Positions 45,047 to 56,780 are shown, counted from the stretch's first letter. The stretch: 64,000 nucleotides of DNA from Pelobates cultripes (GCA_933207985.1 OW240912.1:227174777-227238776); one strand, 5' to 3'. The notes: generated by a model not told the origin, from the letters alone. Made by a program: numbers and translations.

Positions 45047-45799
45047 TCACCCTATACAACCAAGCATTCTGCCAGCATTTCCTGCTGCTCTATTATATTG
45101 TCTGCCTACCTTTAAGTCATCAGAAATAAGCACCCCTAAATCCCTTTCCTCACATGTTGAGGTTAGGATTCTATCAAATATTTTGTACTCTGCCTTTGGG
45201 TTTTTACGTTTAAGATGCATTATCTTGCACTTATCCACATTAAATGTCAGCTGCCACAATTCTGACCGTTTTTCTAGTTTACCTAAATCATTTGCCATTT
45301 GGCTTATCCCTCCTGGAACATCAACCCTGTTACATATCTTAGTATCATCAGCAAAAAGACATACCTTACCATCAAGACCTTCTGCAATATCACTAATAAA
45401 AATATTAAAGAGAATGGGTCCAAGTACAGATCCCTGAGGTACCCCACTGGTGACAAGTCCAAGCTTCGAATATATTCCATTAACTACAAGCCTCTGTTGC
45501 CTGTCACTCAGCCACTGCCTTACCCATTCAACAATATTGGAATCCAAACTTAAAGATTGCAGTTTATTGATAAGCCTTCTATGTGCAACAGTGTCAAAAG
45601 CCTTACTGAAATCTAGGTAAGCAATGTCTACTGCACCACCCTGATCTATAATTTTAGTTACCCAATCAAAAAAATCAAGAAGATTAGTTTGGCATGATCT
45701 CCCTGAAGTAAACCCATGTTGTCTCTGATCTTGAAATCCATGTGTTTTTAGATGTTCAACAATCCTATCCTTTAACATGGTTTCCATCACTTTCCCCAC
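45047..45799 (-). CDS. CR1-type reverse transcriptase (partial, open for 250 codons)
   Basis: The protein copies LINE RNA into DNA at a nicked target. Visible blocks are SGRSCQTNLLDFFDW (32-46), YLDFSKAFDTV with the first catalytic Asp (61-71), SGVPQGSVLGPILF (118-131), FADD with the two catalytic Asp (149-152) and CKIMHL (191-196), i.e. palm motifs A, B and C in order. This wording fits CR1/Jockey-group LINEs. The frame lacks the upstream endonuclease and fingers. It opens at a Met inside the domain only because an upstream indel shifts frame near 45800, and it ends at a stop before the LINE 3' region. It is a fossil with an undamaged catalytic core, not a working gene. Confidence 0.9.
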   Translation of the reverse strand: MGKVMETMLKDRIVEHLKTHGFQDQRQHGFTSGRSCQTNLLDFFDWVTKIIDQGGAVDIAYLDFSKAFDTVAHRRLINKLQSLSLDSNIVEWVRQWLSDRQQRLVVNGIYSKLGLVTSGVPQGSVLGPILFNIFISDIAEGLDGKVCLFADDTKICNRVDVPGGISQMANDLGKLEKRSELWQLTFNVDKCKIMHLKRKNPKAEYKIFDRILTSTCEERDLGVLISDDLKVGRQYNRAAGNAGRMLGCIG

Positions 45800-46382
45800 T
45801 AATGAGTAAGGCTTACTGGCCTATAGTTGCCCAACTCCTCCCTATTACCTTTCTTGTAAATGGGCACAACATTTGCTAACTTCCAATCTTCTGGGACTAC
45901 TCCTGTTAACAATGATTGGTTAAATAAATCTGTTAATGGTTTTGCTAGTACACCACTAAGCTCTTTTAATAGCTTTGGGTGTAAAACTTATTTGTTTTTA
46001 CTTTTGACAGTTGAAATAGAACCTCTTCCTCTGTAAACTCACGTGTAATAAATGACTGATTTATCCTTTTTCTTAACTGAGGTCCCTTTCCTTCATTTTC
46101 ATCTGTAAATACAGAACAAAAATATTCATTGAGGCAGTCAGCTAGACCTTTTTCATCTTCTACATACCTTCCTTCTTTTGTTTTTAATCTAACTAATCCT
46201 TGTTTTACTTTTCTTTTCTCATTTATGTATTTAAAAAAAGTTTTGTCCCCCTTTTTTACTGACTGTGCTATTTAGCATTGCCGGTTAACTCAATACGCTT
46301 TCTTCTGCAAGATACAGACAAGATGCAGGTACATGGGTTTCCTCTGAAGCTCACTGTTTAACGTTAAAATTTGCAATTTGAC

Positions 46383-47274
46383 CCCTTAAGGATTGAGCCA
46401 GTAGTACACATTGTGATCAAAACAAAACGTGAACAAAAACTGGAATCTGCGCTATATGTCTGTTCAACCGTAATTCACCTTTTTCATATTAAGTGCACCC
46501 ACACTTATTATAGATCATTTTGTTCAGGAGAAACAAGGCTTTAATGCACATGAATTATTCATATATGAAACATAATTCATTATGAATAAAATCTTAAAAA
46601 GTTTGAGAAATTAAGATTTTTTTTATTTATTTTAACTGTGAATGTCATAATACTGTTAGACTTTACTGCAATAAAATGCACATATTTGTATTCAGTAAAG
46701 TCTCACAAGTACAACAGTACCCCCATGTACATGTTTTATGGTGTTTTGGAAAGTTACAGGGTCAAATTTAGCATGTTTCATTTTTCAGTTTATACACATT
46801 GACATTTGCCAGACTGGTTGTGTTGCCTTTGAGACTGTATCGTAGCCCAGAAATGAGAATTACCCCCATGATGGCATACCATTTGCAAAAGTAGACAACC
46901 CAGGGTATTCAGTATGGGGTTTGTCCAGTGTGTTTTAGTAGCCACTTAGTCACAACCAATATCATCAGTTTGTGTGGGAAAAATGCAAAGTATGTCACTT
47001 TCACTGACTGTCATCGCTGTGATAGGTTTTACTGTTGAAACACTAATATTTGTGTTCAGTGAAGTCTCCCAAGTAAAATAGTAGACCCCATGTACAGGTT
47101 TTATGGTGTCTTGGAAACTTACAGGGTTAAATATAGTGCTAGCAAATTAAATTCTCTGGATTTACGGCATGGGTTGTAAGGCAGGTCCATCAAATTGCAA
47201 TGGATAAAATTACTTAATTATGTATGTAAAAATATTACATAAATATGCATGTAGAATTTAAATATATATATACA
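46383..47274. mobile_element. TTAA-family transposon, left part, with nested insertions
   Basis: It begins gaccccttaaggattgagcc, matching the left end of the 11608 element (TTAA itself decayed to TTGA). The interior palindrome-type blocks (catgttttatggtgttttgg, 46732; gtacaggttttatggtgtct, 47092) and the ttacagggttaaatatagtg block match 12540-12830. At 47275 it is interrupted by an LTR. Family-like sequence (ttctacgtgtattttgatat, 49982) reappears after three further insertions, so the original element probably reached about 50110. Confidence 0.7.
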
Positions 47275-48191
47275 TGTAGCCCGTGAAGTTACACAGGCTG
47301 CATTATCTGAAATGTCCAGTAGATGGCACATGGACTCAGTATGCTGTTAATAAAACATTGAGCTTTGATCACATGACTTGCTGAAATCAGGAGATGAGTG
47401 TGGTATCATCGCAGGGCCTGTCAGGACTTCCTGCACAGCTCTGAGGGAGGAGGATTCTAGGAGTGACCACATGCTGAGCCAGAGAAAGGACATGTGAGAG
47501 ACTGTAGCACAGAGATAGGACCTGGCTGAGAGAACTTGTTTCACCCAAGATCACACCAGCTGAGAGAGGGACCTGCAGAAAAGAAAAAGAAGACAAGCAC
47601 TGAGTCCAGACGTCTGGCGAATCCAGTGAGAGGAGACTGCTGCTGACTGACCTGGTTAATCGTGTTGTGAGGGTAAGCCAAGCATCTCCCTGTATCACCA
47701 CAGGGCACCTGTCTCCTCACTCACAGTAAAGACTCTGAGGTCCCGTGACGGACATTACACATCTGAGGCTGCTTCAGTGACCCTGCGGAGCAGGACTTAT
47801 AAGGGCCCCAACTCTCCTATGTGCACCAACGGCCGCTAGGGCGAAGATAAGGGGGTGGGGCGCAGGTGTGCTGGTGGGTGAGTGAGGAAAATCCACATTT
47901 GCATTGTTATCTGTGTTACTCTATTGTATTTTCCTATGTATGTTGGTTCAATTGCTACTTACCATATAAAGTTAGTTCCAGTTAGACTGTGTCAGTCTCA
48001 TTGCACCAAGTATGTTCCCAGTGGGACCCCACATCCCTACCCCGGATGCTCCACTGGGTGGAGGCACTGCCGCAGACATGTACCCCAGCTCCCAGATAGC
48101 GGAGGCTCAGGATCCGCCTGTCAGGCATAGTGAGTTAACTAGGTTTGGGGACCCCAAAGACACTAGGGGGCACCCCCAAAACCCCGTTACA
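47275..48191. mobile_element. solo LTR with TACA target duplication
   Basis: It runs TGTAGCCCGTGAAG to CCCCGTTACA, i.e. TGTA...TACA ends, and is flanked by TACA on both sides (47271-47274, 48192-48195). At 917 bp with no internal region it looks like the product of recombination between two LTRs. It contains a CpG-richer middle, actcacagtaaagactctga, and a catataaag motif near 47964 that could serve as a TATA-like box. The family (gypsy or retrovirus-like) cannot be told from the LTR alone. Confidence 0.65.
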
Positions 48192-48272
48192 TACATATAT
48201 TTGAAGTCTATGTTTATATTTATAAAAAAAATTCTGTAATTATGTATATGGGAAAAAATATACGTGTATTTA

Positions 48273-49298
48273 CAGGTGATACTTGAAATATTAGAATATC
48301 GTGCAAAAGTTAATTTATTTCACTAATGCAATGCAAAGGGGGAAATTAATATATGAGATAGACGCATTACATGCAAAGCAAGGTAGTTCAAGCCATGATT
48401 TGTCATAAGTGCGATGATTATGGCTTACAGATCATGAAAACCCCAAATCCACAATCTCAGTAAATTAGAATATTGTGAAAAGGTGCAATATTCTAGGCTC
48501 ACAGTGTCCCATTCTAAGGAGCTAAGTAAGCCATAACACCTGCAAAGGGTTTCTGAGCCTTTAAATTGCCTCTCAGCCCGGTTCAGTAGGAATCACAATC
48601 ATGGGGAAGACTGCTGACCTGACAGTTGTGCAGAAAACCATCATTGACACCCTCCATAAGGAGGGGAAGCCTCAAAAGGTAATTGCGAAGGAAGTTGGAT
48701 GTTCCCAAAGTGCTGTATCAAAGCACATTAATAGAAAGTTATGTGGAAGGGGAAAGTGTGGAAGAAAAAGGTGCACAAGCAGCAGGAATGACTGCAGCCT
48801 GGAGAGGATTGTCAGGAAAAGGACATTCAAAAGTGTTGGGGACTTTCACAAGGAGTGGACTGAGGCTGGAGTCAGTGCATCAAGAGCCACCACACACAAA
48901 CGGATCCTGGACATGGGCTTCAGATGTCGTATTCCTCTTGTCAAGCCGCTCCTGAACAACAAACAACTTCAAAAGCGTCTTACCTGGTCTAAAGAAAAAC
49001 ATACCTTGTATGTTGCTCAGTGGTCCAAAGTCCTCTTTTCTGATGAGAGCAACTTTTGCATCTCATTTGGAAACCAAGGACCCAGAGTCTGGAGGAAGAA
49101 TGGAGAGGCACACACTGCAAGATGCTTGGGGTTTCATGATCTGTAAGCCATAATCATCGCACTTATGAAAAATCATGGCTTGAACTATCATGCTTTGCAT
49201 GTAATGCCTCTATCTCATATATTAGTTTCCCATTTTACGTTGCATTACTGAAATAAATGAACTTTTGCACGATATTCTAATTTTTCGAGTATCACCTG
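48273..49298 (+). mobile_element. Tc1 transposon with internal deletion
   Basis: The ends are inverted repeats (caggtgatacttgaaatatt at the left; complement of aatttttcgagtatcacctg at the right) flanked by TA (48271-48272, 49299-49300). Matching subterminal parts (ttagaatatcgtgcaaaagt and complement) are about 30 bp in. At 1026 bp it is shorter than autonomous relatives (~1.5 kb) because the second half of the transposase is missing near 49115. Confidence 0.93.
48601..49146 (+). CDS. Tc1 transposase, C-terminally truncated
   Basis: An open frame of 181 codons from ATG 48601. The first helix-turn-helix lies at about residues 8-45 (VGCSQSAVSKHI at the recognition helix). A GRGKCGRKR basic motif (49-57), typical between the two DNA-binding domains, is followed by a second helix-turn-helix (about 62-108) and then the start of the catalytic domain with FSDESNF, where D148 is the first catalytic Asp. 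After KNGEAHTARC the frame runs into terminal-repeat sequence and stops, so the second Asp and the Glu are absent. It could at best bind transposon ends, not cut. No in-frame stops precede the deletion, suggesting a fairly young copy. Confidence 0.88.
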   Translation: MGKTADLTVVQKTIIDTLHKEGKPQKVIAKEVGCSQSAVSKHINRKLCGRGKCGRKRCTSSRNDCSLERIVRKRTFKSVGDFHKEWTEAGVSASRATTHKRILDMGFRCRIPLVKPLLNNKQLQKRLTWSKEKHTLYVAQWSKVLFSDESNFCISFGNQGPRVWRKNGEAHTARCLGFHDL

Positions 49299-49341
49299 TA
49301 TATATATTTCATATTATTTTTATGTATTTATTTATATATAC

Positions 49342-49962
49342 TGTAAGAGAAAATGTGGAATGGTTGTTGAGGGAAAATATATTAGGCCTGCTTTACTAAA
49401 CAGCAGTCTGAGGTTTTTCAATTAAATGCCCCAGGGAAAGATGTTAGGTTTGCAAAACTATTGCTGGTACTCTGCAAACCACGGTAAGGGTCCCTGGGGC
49501 AGAGCATTTGGAGAGCAGGGTGGGCCAGTGTTCCAATAGCACTAATTACTATGTAACAGCCAGACCAGGACTTGTATTTACCTTGGAAGTTCCAGAGAAG
49601 TGAACTAATTGATACTCACCTGTAGCTGGTCAATTAGCAAGCATACTTTTAAAAGAAGGTATCAGCCTGCTGCAGAGTGAGGGAGAAAGAGCCAGAGGAA
49701 TGGTGTGTTTGGCAGCTATATTTTGTTATTGTAAATTGGTAAGTGGGAAAGCCACCCAATTCCAGATAGTGATTACTGTGTTTAGTAAGTGTTCAAACAA
49801 GAGCAAGGAATTTTGTTTTGTTTATTTTTATTTTGAAGCACTTGTATATTTTGCACCAAATAAATTTAGCTAAATGTGTCCTGGACTTTGATTACCCTAG
49901 AAGGCTGTGGTTTACCGTAAGATCTGTGACAAAATCCTACCTGTAATAGGTGGTTTGTTACA
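49342..49962. mobile_element. probable solo LTR
   Basis: It runs TGTAAGAGAAAATG to GGTTTGTTACA, with short complementary TGTAA/TTACA ends and an aataaa poly(A) signal at 49860. It breaks the TA-rich interior of the TTAA element. No exact target duplication is seen (atac / taga). Sequence is unlike the 47275 LTR, so it is a different family. Confidence 0.5.
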
Positions 49963-50001
49963 TAGATATCTATATCATTTCGTTCTACGTGTATTTTGAT
50001 A

Positions 50002-50059
<58 letters not shown>

Positions 50060-50110
50060 TACACATATATATATATTAATATCAAAATACAGTTAGAACA
50101 AAATTACATA
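49963..50110. repeat. TA/CA microsatellite of the interrupted TTAA element
   Basis: ttctacgtgtattttgatat followed by TA and CA runs and atatcaaaatacagttaga, comparable to 15500-15560. The right end of the element (aaggggTTAA) is not found downstream. Confidence 0.6.
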
Positions 50111-50444
50111 TATTGGAAGGCTTGGCCGAAGTTGTGGGAGGGGCTTATGGACCTTTAAAAGGGACTTCCCCCTTCCCTACCCTACCGTGATTGGTCTGAG
50201 GAGCTGCTGCCCCACCCTCCGCTCCCTCTATTCACCATACTCTTCTAGTGTAGGCCCACTTTATTTACCGGCCTACAGCATATGTCGGTTTTGGCACACC
50301 TCAACTGACTTTTTCCTATCACAGGTTGCTAACAACAATCTTACTTCGTATCATATTCCATGTTGCCCCGAACATATATATATATATAAAAAATTAAAAA
50401 AATATATGTTTTTACATTTTGTTATTTACTTATTATTTATATTT

Positions 50445-50481
<37 letters not shown>

Positions 50482-51030
50482 TATATATATATATATATAT
50501 ACACCGTGGTGAAAATAACCTCGCCACTGGGTTTTGGAGAGGACTAATGGCCAGCCTTTTGCCCAAAGACTATGGGCCCTGCAAAAAAACATGTTTAAAA
50601 AGTGACTTCCATTGGAAAATGTGCCTCTTCCCCTCCCCCCTTTTCCTGTCCTATTGTTCTCCAGCAGGGTGTTGTCCCAGGGACACTGTCAGAAAAGTTG
50701 AAACTGGCTGCTTTGTCCCTCCTCCATCTCCCATCAGCCCTTGCTATTGTTTAACTCCATGGCGATCCAACTGTATTCGTGAGACCCAAGCTATCTGGGG
50801 ATATGTTGGACATATAGGTTAAACATTGTATTATAAGAGTTATATATTTTTATGTGGTTTTTGGAACAGTTTTTGACTTAGAGATAATTCCTGTTACTGG
50901 AGATAATTAAGTTACCACAACCACTTAAGCCAATTATCTCCAGGATAGAGGAGGAGATAGACCAGCCACACAGCCTAAATCTGTGGAACTGTTTTGGGCA
51001 TGAAAGCCATGTTTGCGGTCAGTCAAATAT
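50111..51030. other. unassigned, with TA microsatellites
   Basis: Contains TA runs at 50372-50388 and 50445-50500 and no recognisable coding region. A small inverted pair (ggagataattaa/caattatctcc) lies near 50899-50943. Confidence 0.4.
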
Positions 51031-51110
51031 GACCTTCAATGCGTTTCGCCCACAACCTTGGGCTTTTAAAAAAAATAAGCCCAAGGTTGTGGGTGAAACA
51101 CGTTGAAGCA
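51031..51110. repeat. 26-bp hairpin with CGAAACG core
   Basis: gcgtttcgcccacaaccttg (51041) with ggctt is mirrored by aagcccaaggttgtgggtga (51076) ending aaacacg, around a ttaaaaaaaat loop. It joins two head-to-head copies of the CGAAACG-containing core. Confidence 0.75.
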
Positions 51111-52080
51111 TTATCAGCATCCAGCTGAGCAGACGTGAGGGAGAAACAGCTCGCAAAAGATCGATCCCTGTCTCTAGCATCCTCCCAGGACTGACACTGA
51201 AGTTATCAGCACACAGATCGAGCGGGAGTTTTGAATAGCAGGACAACGAGCGGTAACAGCTTCACTCCTTCTACATTTGCTTATTTGTGATATCTTAGAA
51301 GTAAGTATCACCATTTTCACATGTAAGGGTTCCCTTTGGGGGGGAAGGGGTTTGTTATATTTATTTTATTAAATTACAGTTTTACACTATGAAGTGTTTT
51401 CTTGTATCCTTTTAAGGTACAAACAGACACAGTGTTACACAGCAGTTTTAAAGACGCTGGACCATAGCAGAAAAACAGAATCAACCCCATTAGGATTACT
51501 CCCCATAGACTCTTTTGGACTCTGCAACAATTTTAATGGTTATATGATATTATAGATCCAATGGTTTTATATGCAGCTGATTTTGTAGGAAAGTGATTTT
51601 ATTCATTATCATAACATTGCATATAGAGGTGTCTATAGTTCATATTATATATACTGATAACCAATTTTAGGTTTTCAAACCATAGTGTTTCCACTCATTT
51701 TTATATTTGACTTTAGAAATTTGTAAGGAAATTTTTTTTATGTGGATAGCAGCTGTTTTTATTATTATTTTCTACTTTTTATTACTGTGTATTTTTATAA
51801 TAGTTGCGCTCTCCTAGTGTGTTTATATTGTGTTCACATCCCTACAAAAGTGAGTGCACACCTACGTGGAAATGTCCAAATTGGGCCCAAAGTGTCAATA
51901 TTTTGGTGGCCAGCATTATTTTCCAGCACTACCTTAACCCTCATTGGCATGGAGTTCACCAGGATGGATGTTCGTTTATATATGGAGACCACAGGAGAGA
52001 CAAAGGCAACCAATAGTGCAATAAGTCTAAAATCCAAGATAAAATGTGGTAGGAAGAGGTAGAAAACCGACATTTAAAAG
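51111..52080. other. unassigned intergenic DNA
   Basis: No coding or RNA gene recognised. Around 51830-52020 the wording (gtgagtgcacacctacgtgg) suggests another degraded repeat that I cannot identify. Confidence 0.35.
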
Positions 52081-52557
52081 AGCTATGACCAGCTTTGGTG
52101 TGAAGGGCGTACAGTGGTATAATCCCCGCTTATGGGATGTGTAGAAAAAGTGCGTCCGTCAGCACCGTTTGGTTTTCCAAGGCTCCAAAAAGGATTAAAA
52201 ACAGGCAACAATAGTGCTCTCAATTATAGTAAAATTGTATAAAAGTAGATAAAATTATACTCACAAGTATAGAGCAGAAGCACTGCTCTGTCGATAAAGC
52301 GTTGGTGGTATGATCCTGACCTGGGATTTCTTTGAGTACAGGAACAGTAAAATGCCAGGAAAGATTAAAAAAAAAGTGTGTATAAAATACAATAAAAAGA
52401 GAATGGGCACAGGAAAGTAACGAAAATACTTTTATTGATCTAAAATGCACAAAATAAATAAAATAACCATTACACGTTTCACCATATGTGCCTTCTTCAA
52501 ATGGGATAAAAATAATAACCTGACAAGGGGTGTTTATATAGGGGTCTAATGATTTCA
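52081..52557. repeat. CGAAACG-family repeat, host of the DIRS-like insertion
   Basis: Shares blocks in the same order as 8100-8590: gtggtataatccccgctta, atactcac..., tggtatgatcctgacctggg, then attacacgtttcaccatatg and cttcttcaaa. The sequence stops at 52557 and seems to continue after the DIRS-like element at 58348 (ggcaccaagaaatgtaatta). Confidence 0.5.
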
Positions 52558-52756
52558 AATTAGGGATTATTCTAGCCTCGGTGAGGGAATAATCTAAATT
52601 TTATTAAAGACAGGAGGCGAATATTTGCTTTACCTTCTTTACTGAAACCTCCAGCAGCAAAGAAACAGTTAACAGAACTTTTCAAAACAACCAATCAGAA
52701 CAAAGCAACAGTAGTATAAAACCCCTAAGCAAGCTCTTCCACTTCCTCTTTCTTTG
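52558..52756. repeat. DIRS-like terminal repeat (left)
   Basis: The outer extension aattagggattattctagcc runs to gacaggaggcgaa, followed by the shared core from atatttgctttacc to ctctttctttg. A TATA-like gtataaaacccc lies at 52713. Confidence 0.78.
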
Positions 52757-53183
52757 ATGAGGTCGAGCAGGAGAGCAAGGAAACCAACGAATCCACCTTG
52801 TAGCAGACACATCCAGAGAAACAATCGTCAAGCCCAGAGAGAGAACAGATTACACTGCAAGAAAACAGAAAACATTGTGAAAGTAAACTGTCAAGGCAAG
52901 ATGTCATATCCATACAATATCACTTTCACATCATAATACCTGATGAATAAACAAAGTCTACAGATCTTATGAAGACCTAGTATGTACCTAAGCTAAAAAG
53001 GCATTGACGAAAGATAATTACAACACAAACATGATGAATAAAACGCACACGGACAACCATCACTGAATATTAGAAATAACCTTTATTATGTAAAACCATG
53101 CATTCACAAAACATAACGATATCCCCAATTATATATAATAGAATAAAACCCAGATCCAGGGAGGGAACGTAAAAAAGGGGGGG

Positions 53184-53282
53184 AAATATTCGCCTCCTGT
53201 CTTTAATAAAATTTAGATTATTCCCTCACCGAGGCTAGAATAATCCCTAATTTTATGGCAGGACAGGAGGCTTCATATTTGC
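53184..53282. repeat. DIRS-like internal complementary region
   Basis: Left part (53184-53249) is the complement of the left terminus (52558-52626). Right part (53247-53282) is the complement of the right terminus (58315-58347). The two meet at ccctaattttatgg with no extra bases. Only a circle or tandem junction of the element's two ends has this order. Confidence 0.8.
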
Positions 53283-55845
53283 AATTTTAACGCCCAAATA
53301 GTAGAACCAGAAGCAATATGAGAGAGGACTGAAATAAAGGAGAATGGAAAAACTGATTCCCTAAACCAAGCAGCGGTGTAGAGAAAAAGGCAGAAGGGAC
53401 CCAACGGCTTCCAAAATTGTTGAGGTGACACCACCCCGAACCAAAAGTGTCCCAGAGGAACTCAAGGTCAGTCAATGAGAGGATCCACCAAATCCAACGG
53501 GCGAGCGAAGATGCAGAAACAGTCGAAAACGGCCGTACAGCTGTCCATGAGTAGACGGACGAAAGAAGCAGATCCTGGATCTACATGGTCGTGTACAATC
53601 TGTCAGAGCCATGGCCTATCCGGAGAATAGGGGTACGACACAGAGGACGAATAAAAATGAAATATGTGTGGAGCAGAAGCCGATGTACTGAACGGCAAGA
53701 AGGAAGAAGACATGTCGATACCATGACGTCAGAACACGATGAAATACAAGATGTACTGGGGGGAAACCGTAAAAAATGGTGCACCTTGTCATCAGGTCAT
53801 TCCTCAATGAAATGCAGAACATACGATACCACTAGACTTGAGGAATAGTGAGAGATAGGGCTCCCGTACGGTATACTCCTCTTGGTAGACTGCAGACCTT
53901 AGCAATGCCAGAATCTTGAGAAAATGCACATGAGTCGTCCACTAGCTGACATAGGATGTGAATGGCCCCATACGATTCTACCCTGAGAGGGCAACTCAGC
54001 CAGACAATGGGGACAGCCATGATAAGGACCGCCATTGGGACCCAAACACCAGTCGTGGCAGGCTACCCCTGTGGATCCCACATGGGACATTAAGAGACAG
54101 GGAGTCGTAGATTGCCTTCCCATGGCAAACTCCAGCAAAAAGGGGAAAGCACGCAGGACTCCTCCGAAGTGGTTTGGCCAGGCGAAACGACACACCAGGA
54201 ATTCGGCCTGAAGCAAAACCCAAAGTATCCTGTAGGTAAACGGGATGCGTACGCCCCGAAGGAGACCAAGCTTGGAAAACTCGTCCCTCGCCTCGCTGAG
54301 GGAGAACCGCTCCGTATGGCGGTTTGCACCGAATGTAATCATGCCAGTACTCGAGACCCTGGTGGGTGAGGCAACCAATCATTTGGGTCTCTCCATGGTC
54401 GGGTGAAGCCGTCCGCCACACGAGTGTCTCGTCCCGTATACATTCTGTCACAAATGACGAATACTTGTCCAGAAGCTATAGATAGCGATCCTATGTGAGA
54501 TCCGACTGCAGTCCGTAGTGGGCAACCGGTGAGAAGTCCATGCCAGAAGGTAGCGAGCAATACTGTGAATGTTGAACAAACCTGCAGGTGGTTCCATGCA
54601 GTTGGCGTAAAGGAGTCCCTCCTCCGGAGTCATCAATTAAGTTTTAGATGAGCTTCATCCGAAGGTCACATGATTTGGTCATACCAGGCCGAAGACCCGA
54701 GAAAGCGCCATGTTGGAGCGGCTGATAGTACCGGATCCTGGAGGTATGACTTCCATGGCGAATAGGCACCGGTCAATTAACCGGTTTGGGCCCCTAAGTG
54801 TAACCCCGCGGGTTGCGGAGCATATACCTGGTATTTTCCTTGAAGATGGACATCTTGGTCCTCGGGAGGCGGAGCACCGCCTGGACCGAATATTCCATGA
54901 AAGACCGGAAACTGGGTTGACTGGGAGTGAGTCAGATTCAATATGTCCATGTTGATGGCAAAATCCATGCGGGTTTCTCTCATGTGCATTTGAGGGAGAG
55001 AACCAATCGTCAACGCCAAGCAGCTCTCAGAGGGGATGAGTGCCCTCCGTCTCAAAATGTGTCAACAGACGACATATGCACTGGGAGCATGTAGCGTGGG
55101 GATGGGGCGGGAGTCCACTCCACCGCACCCTTTGCCCAGCAGGGCAACTGCGGAATTAGTCGGAATGGATGCCTCTTTTGGTCATGCGTATCGCTCATGG
55201 AACGGTCCAAGGTTCCGCAACCTTGATCTGGAGTCCAGGCACGGTCCGATAGACCTCTGGGGTTAGTTAAGGGGGAACCCTATGAATAGAGACGTGTCAG
55301 TTCAATTTGTACACTAGGGTAACTCCGGAGAGCAGACCCAGCACTTGGATGCTAAATCCTTCAGTTTGATGTCCAGCTTGGACAGGGGCCGTTTTGCGGT
55401 TCTCAGGGGTAGAAACCAACTAGGCGATACCTATAAGACATATCGGTCCATTCCCAGTGGGAACTTAGTCTTCTCCGCTTTCCAAGCGGTAATGCGCCGT
55501 TCGTCCCGAGGAAACATCTGTGTCGGCGTGTCACCGACATCCACTGGTTAGTCCCAGATAGAGTGCAAACCCCGTGTCAGGTGTTTGCGGTGTCCTTTCC
55601 GGACTCCATCATGAAGACTGATCCTCTTGATGAATCCACCCGTTAGCCAACGAGTACCAGGGGTGCTTGGTGTAGCGTCTAGGATGGCCGGTGGAGTGTC
55701 CCCGTAGGGTACCGATGGTTTCTGGCGGTGAGGTCAGCGGGGCGGCAAGAGGACAGGCCAAGTGACCTTCTGGGTACGGGAGATTTGTCCTTCAGCCGTG
55801 ATTGCACAACTGCCATAGAGGTAACACTGTCGGAATGATACCTTG
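53283..55845 (-). other. DIRS-like element interior, possible decayed coding region
   Basis: GC-richer than the surroundings with several mid-length open frames on the minus strand (54378-53899, 159 codons; 54451-53996, 151 codons; 55055-54777, 92 codons). I cannot match any of them to DIRS gag, reverse transcriptase, RNase H or tyrosine recombinase by motif: no YxDD-type box and no R...HxxR...Y set was seen. It may be strongly decayed coding sequence or non-coding filler. Confidence 0.35.
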
Positions 55846-56780
55846 TGCGGCCAGCTGGGGGTCACCCAGCGTGCAAGAGGGGGTCACCCAACAAGCACAA
55901 GCATACCATGCAGTATAGGCCTGCAGGGGAGGGGGTCACCCTCAGTCTGATCATAATCGGACACTGTAGGTACAGTGGTGCGGCCAGCTGGGGGTCACCC
56001 AACAAGCACAAGCATACCATGCAGTATAGGCCTGCAGGGGAGGGGGTCACCCTCAGTCTGATCATAATCGGACACTGTAGGTACAGTGGTGCGGCCAGCT
56101 GGGGGTCACCCAGCGTGCAAGAGGGGGTCACCCAACAAGCACAAGCATACCATGCAGTATAGGCCAGCAGGGGAGGAGGTCACACTCAGTCTGAACATAA
56201 ATCGGACACTGTAGGTACAGTAGTGCCATAGTGGTTAGCCGTATAATAAAGTAACCAGACATTGCCGGTCCAGCAGTGTAGACAGCAGGAGGGGGTAACC
56301 CTCATATAACCAGAACCGGGCATTGCAGATCCAGCAGTGCTGTAGGTAAGAGGGGGTCACCCTCAGTGTGTTATCATAGAGGTCTGTACACCCAGCAGTA
56401 TAGTCAGCGAGAGGGGGTCACCCTCATTATGCTTATAACGGGACCCTGTAGGTCCAGCAGAGTAGTCCACAGGAGGGGGTCACCCTCAGTATCTGCGTAT
56501 TGCCGGGCACTGTAAGAACAGAAGCTCAATCAGTGGGAGGGGTACCCTCTTTTATGGGAATACCCGGACGCTGCAGGTCCAGCAGTGCAGACTGCAGGAG
56601 GGGTACCCCCTCGGTATGATAATAGCAGGACATTGCCGGAGCATTGATATAGGAAGCAGGAGGGGGTCACCCTCAGCATTAATCTTACAGGACGCCATAG
56701 AGCCAGCAGGGTACTCATAGGTAGCCATGTTGCCAGAGGGAGGGGGTCACCCAGCCCACAATGGTGTCACACGTCCATTA
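55846..56780. repeat. minisatellite with gagggggtcaccctca core
   Basis: Three long units starting tgcggccagctgggggtcac (55846, 55979, 56089; spacing 133 and 110 bp) are followed by diverged ~55-65-bp units each holding gagggggtcaccctc. The open frames across it simply repeat the unit. It lies near the presumed 5' side of the DIRS-like element. Confidence 0.9.

Larger units (their letters stand above)
44461..46265 (-). mobile_element. CR1-like LINE, 5'-truncated (best copy)
   Basis: Minus-strand LINE of about 1.8 kb ending at the 3' terminus complementary to gaaacatagaatgtgacggc. It covers the C-terminal half of the second open reading frame and the 3' end. Going upstream on the minus strand the protein motifs VPEDWKLANVVPIYKKG and NYRPVSLT are still visible across frame changes to about 46262, where homology ceases (gccatttag). 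Other copies at 2.1, 10.8 and 20.9 kb share the same 3' end, showing repeated insertion of one family. Confidence 0.92.

Noticed and set aside
53283..55845. Calling the mid-length minus-strand frames a tyrosine recombinase or reverse transcriptase
   Set aside because: I could not see the catalytic motifs of either enzyme in any of the frames.
55845..56162. 105-codon frame with three repeated peptide blocks
   Set aside because: It only reflects the ~110-133-bp tandem unit of the minisatellite.
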